Positions 27,175-35,764 of a stretch of 64,000 bases of DNA are shown here, piece by piece. A program made the translations under genes and the position numbers. How positions within the stretch are numbered: the stretch's first letter is position 1; the number at the start of each line of letters is the position of its first letter. Location: positions 1-64,000 of the forward strand of contig JAFOEY010000006.1 of the NCBI GenBank assembly GCA_017387565.1. Direction: 5' to 3'. The notes beneath the pieces are model-generated. The model had not been told where the DNA came from. It did no database searches and saw nothing but the letters and a program-made list of their open reading frames with translations. Source of the DNA: Lachnospiraceae bacterium. GTDB lineage: Bacteria; Bacillota; Clostridia; Lachnospirales; Lachnospiraceae.

Positions 27175-28640
27175 TGAAAGCGTTACGTTTTCTGACAAAA
27201 TGTTTATGTTTTTTTATCATATTTTCTTTTTTGTTTTTCATTGTACAGGAACACTTAAGAGATAAGTGGATGGAAGGGGAATATGATGTTTCTGTTAAAA
27301 TTGATGGATTTTATGCACAAGAGCCTGATACATTAGATGTTGTCTTTATCGGTTCGAGTCAAATGTATGCTGACATGGCGCCGGCTGTATTATTTGATCG
27401 TTTTGGAATTACATCTTATGATTTCTGTGCAAATGAACAGCCTTTATGGGTATCTTATTATTACATAAAAGAAGCAATCAGGACGCAACATCCGAAAGTC
27501 ATTGTGTTAGATGTTTTTACTGTATATGGGGACGATTATGAAGATGAAGGGGTTATGCATATCAATCTGGATGATTTACCGATGAATCGTAATAAAATGC
27601 ATGCCATTCAGGATGGTGTGCCAAAAGAGTTGCGGTATTCCTATTATTTTCCAATTGCTAAATATCACAATACATGGACAGATTTATATCAGGACAAGGT
27701 TAAAGCCTCTTTTTATCATGAGAAAGACCCGAATAAGGGATATTCGCCTTTCATTTTTGCCGGAGAATACGAGGAAAGTGCAAAAGAGGAAGTATTATTG
27801 CAAAATGAAAAAGAACCCTTACCGGAAAGAGCTGCCGAATGGCTTTTAAAGATTATTGATCTATGTAAAACAGAAAATATTCCGCTGGTACTCATTAAAA
27901 CACCAAATGGAAATGCAGAGAGACAAAAATTATATAATTCTGTAGAAGAACTTGCTTTTGAAACCGATACTCCTTTTTATAATATGAATACCATTTTGGA
28001 CGGACAGGCTCACATCAATATTCTTCAGGCGGAAAAGGTTTCTGTTTTAATGGGAGAGTATTTGACTAAACATTATACCTTTGAAGATAAGAGAAACAAT
28101 CCGGCCTATGATGAATGGAAAGAAAGCGTTCATTTATTTGAAAGACAGAAAAACAAATGTGAAATTATAAGTGCCAATCAATTTGATGCGTATCTGCCGC
28201 TTTTAACAAGAGATGGTTATTATATTTTTATCACGTATAAAAATGAATTTGGTAATACCCTGGATCAAAAATCTTTGGATTATTTTAACCAAACATTGCA
28301 CTTACAATTTGAACCCGACAATCAGACTGAATATTTTGCGGTATTAGAAGATGGGTCTGTTTTATTACAAAGTTTTGATTCCAATGAAAGTGTACAAAAA
28401 ACGGAGACCGGTATTTCGACACACATGCTATTATCTGATGGAGAGCATGCTCCGCTTGATTTAGATATTCAATCATCGGGGGCATTAACGGACGGTCAAA
28501 GTTCCATTATAATAAACGGAACAGATTTTTCCATGAATTGTGATGGATTTAATATTGCCATTTATGATAAATATCTGGGGGAAATGATAGAAATGTCAGC
28601 CTTTGACCTAAATGACAATCTAAATATATTAAGAAAATAG
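27174..28640 (+). CDS. SGNH/DltD-like secreted or membrane-anchored partner of the MBOAT protein
   Basis: 488 residues with one N-terminal membrane anchor (about 8-24, CLCFFIIFSFLFFIVQ) and an extracellular domain. DVVFIGSSQMYADMAP near residue 56 resembles the Ser-containing block I of SGNH/DltD proteins, and KVIVLDVFTVYG near residue 107 fits the core strand. The C-terminal 130 residues (YYIFITYKNEF and later) form a separate region that I do not recognise. It is translationally coupled to the MBOAT gene and should accept or transfer acyl groups outside the cell. The stop is 32 bases before palindrome copy A. Confidence 0.75.
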   Translation: MKALRFLTKCLCFFIIFSFLFFIVQEHLRDKWMEGEYDVSVKIDGFYAQEPDTLDVVFIGSSQMYADMAPAVLFDRFGITSYDFCANEQPLWVSYYYIKEAIRTQHPKVIVLDVFTVYGDDYEDEGVMHINLDDLPMNRNKMHAIQDGVPKELRYSYYFPIAKYHNTWTDLYQDKVKASFYHEKDPNKGYSPFIFAGEYEESAKEEVLLQNEKEPLPERAAEWLLKIIDLCKTENIPLVLIKTPNGNAERQKLYNSVEELAFETDTPFYNMNTILDGQAHINILQAEKVSVLMGEYLTKHYTFEDKRNNPAYDEWKESVHLFERQKNKCEIISANQFDAYLPLLTRDGYYIFITYKNEFGNTLDQKSLDYFNQTLHLQFEPDNQTEYFAVLEDGSVLLQSFDSNESVQKTETGISTHMLLSDGEHAPLDLDIQSSGALTDGQSSIIINGTDFSMNCDGFNIAIYDKYLGEMIEMSAFDLNDNLNILRK

Positions 28641-28671
28641 AATTTTTTGTTATTCGCAATTTTGCGGACAC

Positions 28672-28909
28672 AGCCAGTCGCCCTAACAGAAATTATATAT
28701 CTTCGCCCACTTCATACTTCGGTTTCTGGCATTTCTAAGCGGCATGCTCACAAAATATAGATTAAATGCCCGGTTTCAAAACTCAGACTTCGTCTTCAGA
28801 CAGTTGAAACCGGGCATTATTTTTGTTCGCTTATGCCGCTAAGAAATGCCAAGAAACCTCGTCAAATTCCGTGGGCAAAGATATATAATTTCTGTTAGGG
28901 CGACTGGCT
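28672..28909. repeat. Palindromic element, copy A (complete)
   Basis: A 238-base, near-complete palindrome. Outer arms 28672-28710 and 28871-28909 pair over 39 bases with one mismatch. The middle stem TGGCATTTCTAAGCGGCAT (28727-28745) pairs with 28833-28851 with one mismatch. The core AATGCCCGGTTTCAA (28765-28779) pairs perfectly with 28804-28818. It has no ORF of its own. It fills the gap between the convergent SGNH and ABC-F genes and touches the ABC-F stop codon, so it could serve as a terminator on both strands. Confidence 0.85.
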
Positions 28910-30852
28910 TATACACGGATGTTTTCCAGATCTTCAGAGATTTTTTCCCACTCTTCGTAAAGTTTGTTCAGATCTTCTTTATGTGTCTCACAGGTTCGTG
29001 ATAGCTCAGACAATTTCCCAATATTTGTTGCAATATCGGGCTTTGCCATTTCTTCTTCTAATTCATGAATTTTTGTTTCGATTTTTTCAATGGATTCTTC
29101 TGTTTTTTTCAGTGCATTTTCCAGTTTTCTTTTTTGCGCCTGATTTTCCTTTTGTTCCTGCCAGTTCATTTTATTTTCGGTAATTTCTGTCCGTTCGGAA
29201 ATAGAAGAAACATCTTCTTTTTTCTTAAGATCACAATAAATATCTCCGTGTTTTTCGATGTAATAATCGTAATTTCCAAGATAAGAAACTAACTGACCGT
29301 CTTCTAAATCCAGTATTCTGTGTGCAGTCTGATTGATGAAAAAACGGTCGTGGGAGACATACAAAACAGTTCCTTCATAATGATTTAAAGCCTGCTCCAA
29401 TATTTCTTTTGACTGAATATCCAAGTGGTTGGTCGGCTCATCTAAAATCAGAAAGTTTGATGAGAAAAGCATTAATTTGGCAAGACTGACACGACCACGC
29501 TCACCACCGCTTAAAGAACCTATTTTCTTAAAAACATCATCTCCGGTAAATAAAAAAGCAGCGAGTGTATTGCGAATCTGGGTACCGGTCAGATCCGGAT
29601 AATCATCGGAGATTTCTTCAAAAATACTTTTATCCATATGTAAAACATGGTGTTCCTGATCGTAATAACCAATATGTACATTGGTTCCGAGCGCAATTTT
29701 CCCCTCTTCGGGAGTAACCAGATCATTGATGATTTTTAGCAGAGTCGTTTTACCGGTTCCGTTTTTGCCTATAATTGCAACATGTTCCCCACGTTTGATA
29801 TCCATGGAAAGATTGGAAAATAATGTCTTGTTCTGATATGTTTTTTCAACATGTTCCATATGTAATACATCATTTCCGCTTATTTTTGACGGAACGAGCT
29901 GAAAGTGCATCTGATCACGAATTTCTGCCGGTTTTTCAAGTAACTCCACCTTTGAAAGCATTTTTTCACGACTTCTTGCTCTTTTTACCGATTTTTCCCG
30001 GTTAAAAGATTTTAGTTTTGCAATAACTTCTTCCTGATGTTTAATTTCCTGTTGCTGGTTTAAATAAGCATTCATGGCACTGGTAATCAGGATTTTCTTT
30101 TTTGCCGAGTAGTCAGAATAAGAGCCTGTAAAAACAGTGACATTGTGATGATCAATTTCAATGATTTTGGTACATATTTTATCCAGAAAATAGCGGTCAT
30201 GTGAAATCAGAACAACAGCACCCTTGTAATTGGAAAGAAAGTTTTCTAAAAATCGGATGGAATCCATATCTAAATGGTTGGTTGGTTCATCCAAAAAAAG
30301 AATATCCGGTTTTTGTAACAGTATTTTTCCTAATGAAACCCTGGTTTTCTGTCCGCCGGAGAGTGTTGCAATACTCTGGTTGTATTCCTCTTTTGTAAAG
30401 CCAAGTCCGTTTAACACGCCGGTTATTTCGCTTTGATATGCGTAACCGTTTTCGAGCTGAAAAATATGCGATAAATTTTCATAGTTTTCCATTATGGATT
30501 TTAATTCACTTTCATCCGTAACGGTATGAAGTTCATTCTCTAAAAGACGGAGATCCTGTTCCATTTTAATGATATGAGCCTTTGTGGTTAAGAGTTCGTC
30601 ATAAATGGTGTTTGTTTGCTCCATATCATCCTGGTTTTGAGCTAAGTAGCCAATTGTCTTATCTTTCGCAAAGGTAATGGTTCCTTCGTCTGCCTTTTCC
30701 AAACCGAGAATCATACGAATTAAGGTTGTTTTTCCGCATCCGTTAATTCCAACAATGGCAGCTTTTTCATTATCTTCAATATGAAAAGAGCAGTGACTAA
30801 ACAGTATTTCTTCATGAAAAGATTTAGATAAATCGTGACAGGATAAAATCAT
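28909..30852 (-). CDS. ABC-F family ATPase (ribosome-associated type)
   Basis: Two ATP-binding cassettes on one 647-residue chain without membrane segments, typical of ABC-F translation factors. Walker A motifs are GINGCGKTT (about 35) and GKNGTGKTT. The signatures SGGQKTRVSLGKILL and SGGERGRVSLAKLML each precede LDEPTNHLD. An arginine/lysine-rich P-site tRNA interaction linker (KSVKRARSREKML) joins the domains. The C-terminal 100 residues are a long coiled coil (KLENALKKTEESIEKIETK). GGAAT precedes the ATG. Members adjust translation or confer antibiotic resistance; which applies here cannot be told. The gene is flanked on both sides by copies of the same palindrome. Confidence 0.92.
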   Translation of the reverse strand: MILSCHDLSKSFHEEILFSHCSFHIEDNEKAAIVGINGCGKTTLIRMILGLEKADEGTITFAKDKTIGYLAQNQDDMEQTNTIYDELLTTKAHIIKMEQDLRLLENELHTVTDESELKSIMENYENLSHIFQLENGYAYQSEITGVLNGLGFTKEEYNQSIATLSGGQKTRVSLGKILLQKPDILFLDEPTNHLDMDSIRFLENFLSNYKGAVVLISHDRYFLDKICTKIIEIDHHNVTVFTGSYSDYSAKKKILITSAMNAYLNQQQEIKHQEEVIAKLKSFNREKSVKRARSREKMLSKVELLEKPAEIRDQMHFQLVPSKISGNDVLHMEHVEKTYQNKTLFSNLSMDIKRGEHVAIIGKNGTGKTTLLKIINDLVTPEEGKIALGTNVHIGYYDQEHHVLHMDKSIFEEISDDYPDLTGTQIRNTLAAFLFTGDDVFKKIGSLSGGERGRVSLAKLMLFSSNFLILDEPTNHLDIQSKEILEQALNHYEGTVLYVSHDRFFINQTAHRILDLEDGQLVSYLGNYDYYIEKHGDIYCDLKKKEDVSSISERTEITENKMNWQEQKENQAQKRKLENALKKTEESIEKIETKIHELEEEMAKPDIATNIGKLSELSRTCETHKEDLNKLYEEWEKISEDLENIRV

Positions 30853-30966
30853 TTTTTTCGATTCCTTTGTGAAAATTTAGGGTAACAAGTATCCTTTTGG
30901 AATTATACTAAATTCTGCTCAGCATTTCCACTATCAAAACCAAACGGCATAAAATTTCCCGGACGC

Positions 30967-31196
30967 CAGTCGTCCTTACAGAAAATCAGATATCCTTCTC
31001 GCCTCATACTTCGGTTTTTAGCATTTCTAAGTGGCATGCTCACAAAGTATTTTTTAAATGCCCGGTTTCAAAACTCAGACTTTGTCTTCGAACAGTTGAA
31101 ACCGGGCATTTACTTTGTTCGCTATGCCACTAAGAAATGCACAAAACCTCGTAAAAGTCGGCGAGAAGGATATCTGATTTTCTGTAAGGACGACTG
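30967..31196. repeat. Palindromic element, copy B (complete)
   Basis: Outer arms 30967-31003 and 31160-31196 are perfect complements over 37 bases. The middle stem GCATTTCTAAGTGGCAT (31021-31037) pairs with 31124-31140 with one mismatch, and the core 31057-31071 pairs with 31096-31110. The arms differ from copy A at many positions, yet each change is matched on the other side (for example GTGGC/GCCAC here, GCGGC/GCCGC in A). It lies between the divergent ABC-F and rex genes. Confidence 0.85.
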
Positions 31197-31265
31197 TCTG
31201 TGTCCCAAAAGCTTCAAAAATTTATACTTAATAGAGTAGAGTTTTAGTCTGTATACTTGATTTTT

Positions 31266-31294
31266 TTGACAAGAATTTAACAGAGGCTTATAAT
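31266..31294 (+). promoter_or_regulatory. rex promoter with probable Rex operator
   Basis: TTGACA (31266-31271) and TATAAT (31289-31294), 17-base spacer. Positions 31266-31283, TTGACAAGAATTTAACAG, match the known Rex box TTGTTAAnnnnTTAACAA at 11 of 14 fixed positions and cover the -35 box, so autoregulation is likely. Confidence 0.6.
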
Positions 31295-31325
31295 ATAGGA
31301 ATAAAGTTACAGGGGGATTTGCGGA

Positions 31326-31958
31326 ATGGATTCGAAAGAAATTTCTCAGGCCGTAGTCAGCAGACTGCCACGTTATTTTCGCTATCTGGGTGAATTAAAG
31401 GATAGTGGTGTAGAACGGATTTCTTCTCAGGAATTAAGTGATATTATGCATGTTACCGCTTCACAGATACGTCAGGATTTTAATAATTTTGGTGGTTTTG
31501 GTCAGCAGGGATATGGCTATAATGTGGAATATTTATATAATGAAATTGCAAATATACTGGGGTTACATGAAAAACATCATCTGGTTTTAATTGGGGCAGG
31601 AAATCTTGGGCAGGCAATTGCCAACTATATGAATTTTGAACGTCGTGGATTTCTGATTACAGGAATATTTGATGTAAATGAGGATATCATTGGAAAAAAG
31701 ATTAAAGATATAACCGTTTTACCTATGTCGGATTTAGAACAGTTTGTAAAGGATAACGCCATTGATATCGGTGTTTTAACAATTCCGAAATCTGCAGCAA
31801 AAGAAGTAGCAGACCGCTTAATTGCGTGTGGCGTCCATGCTATCTGGAATTTTGCACATGTAGATCTGGATGTGCCGGATGATGTTTTGGTTGAGAATGT
31901 TCATTTGTCGGAAAGCCTGATGAAATTATCTTACAATATACACAGAAAAAGCAAATAA
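31326..31958 (+). CDS. rex: Redox-sensing transcriptional repressor Rex
   Basis: Represses fermentation and energy genes at high NAD+/NADH balance and releases DNA when NADH binds. The N-terminal winged helix includes RISSQELSDIMHVTASQIRQ at about 36-55, followed by DFNNFGGFGQQGYGYNV. The Rossmann domain has LIGAGNLGQAIANY near residue 90, and the C-terminal helix for domain swapping ends LMKLSYNIHRKSK. The length of 210 residues is typical. Targets elsewhere in the genome are expected; in this window I found only the site before rex itself. Confidence 0.96.
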   Translation: MDSKEISQAVVSRLPRYFRYLGELKDSGVERISSQELSDIMHVTASQIRQDFNNFGGFGQQGYGYNVEYLYNEIANILGLHEKHHLVLIGAGNLGQAIANYMNFERRGFLITGIFDVNEDIIGKKIKDITVLPMSDLEQFVKDNAIDIGVLTIPKSAAKEVADRLIACGVHAIWNFAHVDLDVPDDVLVENVHLSESLMKLSYNIHRKSK

Positions 31959-31988
31959 CAACAGATTTTGCGTGGGAGGTGTAGCAAG

Positions 31989-32597
31989 ATGGACTCAAAA
32001 GAAAAAGAATTTAGAGAAGCATTAAAAGGAAAAAAACTTCCCATATTAACATTGGACAACAAATGGTATCAGCTTTTCACACAACATAACAGCCATCCGG
32101 ATACGGATGCGCTTGCCGAACAATTAAAGGCTTTGGTTGCAAAACAAGGGAAATTAAATACTGATATAAAAGAAATCCGGAAATTAAAATCAAAATTGAT
32201 GGATGAAATCGTTGTAGGAATTGATAACACACCATTAAATGATAAAGAAATGGAAGATCATAAACGTCTGATCAATGAATGCAATGATAAAATAGATGCA
32301 AGTCAGGATGAGTTATTGGATCTGCCAAAACAGATTGATGAGCTGAATTTTCAATTAATGGTTCAGACCATGGATATCTGCTATAAAGCTATGGCTGAAA
32401 ATACAGAAGAGATTTCCAGAATTTCCGATTGGATTACGAAGGTTCGTATTGAACTGAAAAAAAATGTAATCCGTAAGCAGGAAAAAGAGTGGTTAAATCA
32501 GGAAATGTATGCTTATATGCATGATATCTTTGGACCGGAAGTCATCGAGATATTTGATATGACATACAATCCGGACGATAATAAACTGAAAAAATAG
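31989..32597 (+). CDS. Hypothetical coiled-coil protein, 202 residues
   Basis: Conserved-looking but unrecognised. The start is ATG 31989 (MDSKEKEFREALKGKK), nine bases after GGAGG; the frame extends upstream only to a TTG. The N-terminal stretch KLPILTLDNKWYQLF is followed by a long helical region with heptad-like spacing (AKQGKLNTDIKEIRKLKSKL; LLDLPKQIDELNFQLM). There is no signal peptide or membrane helix. It sits between rex and nnrD with short gaps (30 and 9 bases), so it is probably co-transcribed with them. Confidence 0.75.
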   Translation: MDSKEKEFREALKGKKLPILTLDNKWYQLFTQHNSHPDTDALAEQLKALVAKQGKLNTDIKEIRKLKSKLMDEIVVGIDNTPLNDKEMEDHKRLINECNDKIDASQDELLDLPKQIDELNFQLMVQTMDICYKAMAENTEEISRISDWITKVRIELKKNVIRKQEKEWLNQEMYAYMHDIFGPEVIEIFDMTYNPDDNKLKK

Positions 32598-32606
32598 AGG
32601 TTTTAT

Positions 32607-34118
32607 ATGCAATATTTACTTACAGCTGATCAAATGAAACAGGTGGATAGTTACACATCGGATTTTTTTCTTTTATCCTCCCCGGTATTAATGGAACGGG
32701 CAGCTTTGGCTGTGTGTGAAGAAATAGAACAACGGTTTTCTTCCAAATCCAGGGTTTGTATCGTATGCGGAAACGGAAACAATGGCGGTGATGGCTATGC
32801 ACTTGGAAGAATATTATCGGAAAGAGGCTATCAGGTAGATCTTTTCCGGGCTAAAAATTCTTCTCATTGTTCCGAAGGTAACCAATTACAAACAGCAATT
32901 CTTTCCCGATTACAGATACCGGTTCGCACAGATTTCCCACAAAATGAATATGATATTATTGTAGATGCCATTTTGGGAACCGGCTTTCATAAAAAGGAAA
33001 AACCGGATATCTATGACGAGTGGATTCAATACCTAAATCAGATGAATGGCTATAAAATTGCCATAGATATTTCATCCGGTTTGGATTCCGATCACGGAGC
33101 TGTTTTTCATGAGGCTTTCCTTGCTGATTTAACAATTACATTTGCTTTTTTGAAACGAGGGCATCTGCTTCATGAAGGAAAAAAATACAGCGGAACAGTT
33201 GTGTGTAAGAATATTGGAATTTCCCAAAAAGGATTTGGAGAACACTATCCGGAAGCATATACATTTGAAAAATCAGATGTTGCAAAGCTTTTACCGAAAA
33301 GAGATGTGGATGGTCATAAGGGAACCTTTCAAAAAGCCGGTATCATCGCCGGTAACAAACAGATTGGGGGTTGTGCTGTATTAGCTGCGAAAGCCTGCAT
33401 GCGTATGGGCGTTGGATATACAAAAGTAGTGACCGATGATGAAAACAAAGATGCAGTACTTTTTCATCTTCCGGAGGCATTGATTTATTCTAATTCATCA
33501 GATTATATGAATGCGCTGTCAGATTGCTCCTGCATCGCAGTCGGACCGGGAATTGGAACAAACCAAGGGGCTCATGAGCTTTTGACAACTATATTACAAT
33601 CTGCATCCTGCAGGCTTGTGATAGATGCTGATGCCATTAATCTAATCGCCGGTTCAAATGAGTTAAAAAGCATGCTAAAAGATTATGCAAAGCACAATGA
33701 TGTTATTATGACACCACATAAAAAAGAATTTGAGCGTTTTGCAGGATATTCCTTACCAACGGATTATGCTTCTTTACATCAGGCTGAACATGATGCCGCA
33801 ATGGAATATGGTATCTATCTGGTATGTAAAGATTCGGCAACCAGGGTATATACTCCGGATGGAAAGCTGTATATCAATTCATCCGGGAATCATGGAATGG
33901 GTACAGCCGGCAGTGGAGATGTATTGACCGGAATGATTGCCGGACTTTTGGCGCAAAAGATTCCGACACAGACAGCTGCTGCGCTTGGTGTATTTATCCA
34001 CGGATTGTGCGGAGATTATGTAAAAGATAAATGCAATGCTTATTCCTTGAATGCATCCGATTTGATTGAGGCATTAAAATACGTATTACGAGGAGATTAT
34101 GAAAATGAACAGTTATGA
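32607..34118 (+). CDS. nnrD: Bifunctional NAD(P)H-hydrate epimerase / ADP-dependent dehydratase
   Basis: Repairs damaged NAD(P)H hydrates. The N-terminal YjeF epimerase domain (about 1-215) shows MKQVDSYT, CGNGNNGGDGYALGRILSERG and ISSGLDSDHG. The C-terminal carbohydrate-kinase-like dehydratase (about 230-503) shows GHKGTFQKAGIIAG, AVGPGIGTN, VIDADAINLIAG, MTPHKKEFERF and the catalytic GMGTAGSGDVLTGMIAG. The fused form of 503 residues is common in bacteria. The last 14 bases overlap the alr start. A role in cofactor repair fits its place behind rex. Confidence 0.95.
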   Translation: MQYLLTADQMKQVDSYTSDFFLLSSPVLMERAALAVCEEIEQRFSSKSRVCIVCGNGNNGGDGYALGRILSERGYQVDLFRAKNSSHCSEGNQLQTAILSRLQIPVRTDFPQNEYDIIVDAILGTGFHKKEKPDIYDEWIQYLNQMNGYKIAIDISSGLDSDHGAVFHEAFLADLTITFAFLKRGHLLHEGKKYSGTVVCKNIGISQKGFGEHYPEAYTFEKSDVAKLLPKRDVDGHKGTFQKAGIIAGNKQIGGCAVLAAKACMRMGVGYTKVVTDDENKDAVLFHLPEALIYSNSSDYMNALSDCSCIAVGPGIGTNQGAHELLTTILQSASCRLVIDADAINLIAGSNELKSMLKDYAKHNDVIMTPHKKEFERFAGYSLPTDYASLHQAEHDAAMEYGIYLVCKDSATRVYTPDGKLYINSSGNHGMGTAGSGDVLTGMIAGLLAQKIPTQTAAALGVFIHGLCGDYVKDKCNAYSLNASDLIEALKYVLRGDYENEQL

Positions 34119-35283
34119 AAGAGTATGGGCAAATATCGATTTAGATGCTATCCGGTTTAACATGGAACATATGCATCAGAATATATCGCCCAATACCAAA
34201 ATGATGGGAGTAATTAAAACAGACGCTTACGGACATGGTGCTGTTCAGATTGCAAAAGAACTGGAACAGATGGATTATGTATTTGGCATGGCACTTGCTA
34301 CAGCAGAAGAAGCGTTTATTCTCAGACACTGCGGGATTAAAAAGCCGTTGTTAATTTTAGGATATACGTTTCCGTATGCTTATCCGGAATTGATAAAAAA
34401 CGATATTCGTATTTCGGTTTTTAAAGATGACATGCTGGATAAGATCGATGAAGAAGCAGAAAAACAAAAGAAAAAAGCAATTGTACATATTAAAGTTGAT
34501 ACAGCCATGAGCCGCATTGGCGTTAAGCCCAATGAAGAAGGGCTGGCTTTTATTAAAAACTGTCTGTCCAAAAAGAATGTAGTGATCGAAGGTATTTTTA
34601 CGCATTTTGCGAAAGCGGATGAATTAGACAAAACGGCAGTCACGAAACAATTACATATTTACCAGGATTTCTTAAATAAAATTGAAAAAGAAACCGGATA
34701 TCATTTCCCTATAAAGCATTGCTCGAACAGTGCCGGAATTGTTGAAATTCCGGATGCAAATATGGATTTGGTACGTGCAGGTATTACCTTATACGGATTA
34801 TGGCCATCCGGAGAGGTATCCAAACAGATTATAGATCTAAAACCGGTCCTATCTCTAAAAAGCCATATTGTTTATATCAAAGAAATTACACGTGGTACGC
34901 AGGTTAGTTATGGTGGAACATTTACGGCAGATAAACCGATGAGAATAGCAACCATTCCGGTTGGTTACGGAGACGGATATCCGAGAGGTTTGTCCAATAA
35001 AGGAAGTGTTTTAATCCGGGGCATGCGTGCAAGGATTTTAGGCCGTGTATGTATGGATCAGATGATGGTTGATGTCTCAGAGATACCGGGTGCTTGTGAA
35101 TATGATGAAGTGACTTTGATTGGGACGGACGGCAATGACTGTATTACAATGGAAGAATTGGGAGATTTAAGCGGAAGATTTAACTACGAACTGGCGTGTG
35201 ATCTCGGAAAACGGATTCCCCGTGTTTATTATAAAAACGGCATTATAACAGACACTAAGGACTATTATACGGATTATCGATAA
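34105..35283 (+). CDS. alr: Alanine racemase (PLP-dependent)
   Basis: Interconverts L- and D-alanine for peptidoglycan. The pyridoxal phosphate lysine is in MGVIKTDAYGHGAVQIAKEL near residue 38; the second catalytic residue (Tyr) lies in TRGTQVSYGGTFTADKPMRI. GVGYGDGYPRG-like IPVGYGDGYPRGLSNKG and GRVCMDQMMVDVSEIPG are further signatures. I start at the second ATG (34105, MNSYERVW), nine bases after AGGAG; the ATG at 34099 is only three bases from it. 392 residues is normal. mazF follows after 67 bases, as in many Firmicutes. Confidence 0.96.
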   Translation: MNSYERVWANIDLDAIRFNMEHMHQNISPNTKMMGVIKTDAYGHGAVQIAKELEQMDYVFGMALATAEEAFILRHCGIKKPLLILGYTFPYAYPELIKNDIRISVFKDDMLDKIDEEAEKQKKKAIVHIKVDTAMSRIGVKPNEEGLAFIKNCLSKKNVVIEGIFTHFAKADELDKTAVTKQLHIYQDFLNKIEKETGYHFPIKHCSNSAGIVEIPDANMDLVRAGITLYGLWPSGEVSKQIIDLKPVLSLKSHIVYIKEITRGTQVSYGGTFTADKPMRIATIPVGYGDGYPRGLSNKGSVLIRGMRARILGRVCMDQMMVDVSEIPGACEYDEVTLIGTDGNDCITMEELGDLSGRFNYELACDLGKRIPRVYYKNGIITDTKDYYTDYR

Positions 35284-35350
35284 AATGAATAGAATACAAC
35301 CGTAAAAATTTGGCAATACTCTTTGTACAGATGAAAGGGGTTGTTATTCT

Positions 35351-35692
35351 TTGAAAAGAGGAGACGTATATTACGCAGATTTAAGACCTGTGATCGGATC
35401 GGAACAGGGGGGCATCAGACCGGTTGTCATTGTGCAAAACGATATTGGAAATCTTCACAGTCCAACCATTATTGTTGCAGCCGTTACATCAAAATTAAAT
35501 AAAGCAAAGCTTCCGACTCATATTGAGCTTTCGGCAGACCGGTATCATATGGTCAGGGATTCTGTGATTTTATTAGAACAGTTACGTACCATTGATAAAT
35601 CCCGATTAAAAGAAAAGATTTGTCATTTGGACGGCGAAATCATGGGACAGATTGATAAAGGCCTTAAAATCAGTTTGGAACTGCATACATAG
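35351..35692 (+). CDS. mazF: MazF/NdoA-family endoribonuclease toxin without a visible antitoxin
   Basis: Sequence-specific mRNA interferase of 113 residues. Family motifs are [19 protein letters not shown] at the start, RPVVIVQND, and the late [17 protein letters not shown]. The start is TTG 35351, ten bases after GAAAGGGG. In Bacillus the order is alr-mazE(ndoAI)-mazF. Here the 67 bases between alr and mazF hold no ORF for an antitoxin, and the next gene downstream is a CBS protein. The antitoxin may be elsewhere, or the toxin may be kept in check differently. Confidence 0.9.
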   Translation: MKRGDVYYADLRPVIGSEQGGIRPVVIVQNDIGNLHSPTIIVAAVTSKLNKAKLPTHIELSADRYHMVRDSVILLEQLRTIDKSRLKEKICHLDGEIMGQIDKGLKISLELHT

Positions 35693-35700
35693 GCAATTGA

Positions 35701-35729
35701 TTGACGAACGTATGACAAAATGATATAGT
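35701..35729 (+). promoter_or_regulatory. Promoter of the CBS/CorC-domain gene
   Basis: TTGACG (35701-35706) and TATAGT (35724-35729), 17-base spacer, in the 72-base gap after mazF. Confidence 0.5.
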
Positions 35730-35764
35730 CTTATTTAGATTTCTAAGGAGTAAAATCATTAAAA

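Noticed and set aside
31036..31239. Open frame through palindrome copy B
   Set aside because: It reads across the inverted repeat, has no ribosome site, and its codons mirror the palindrome; not a gene.
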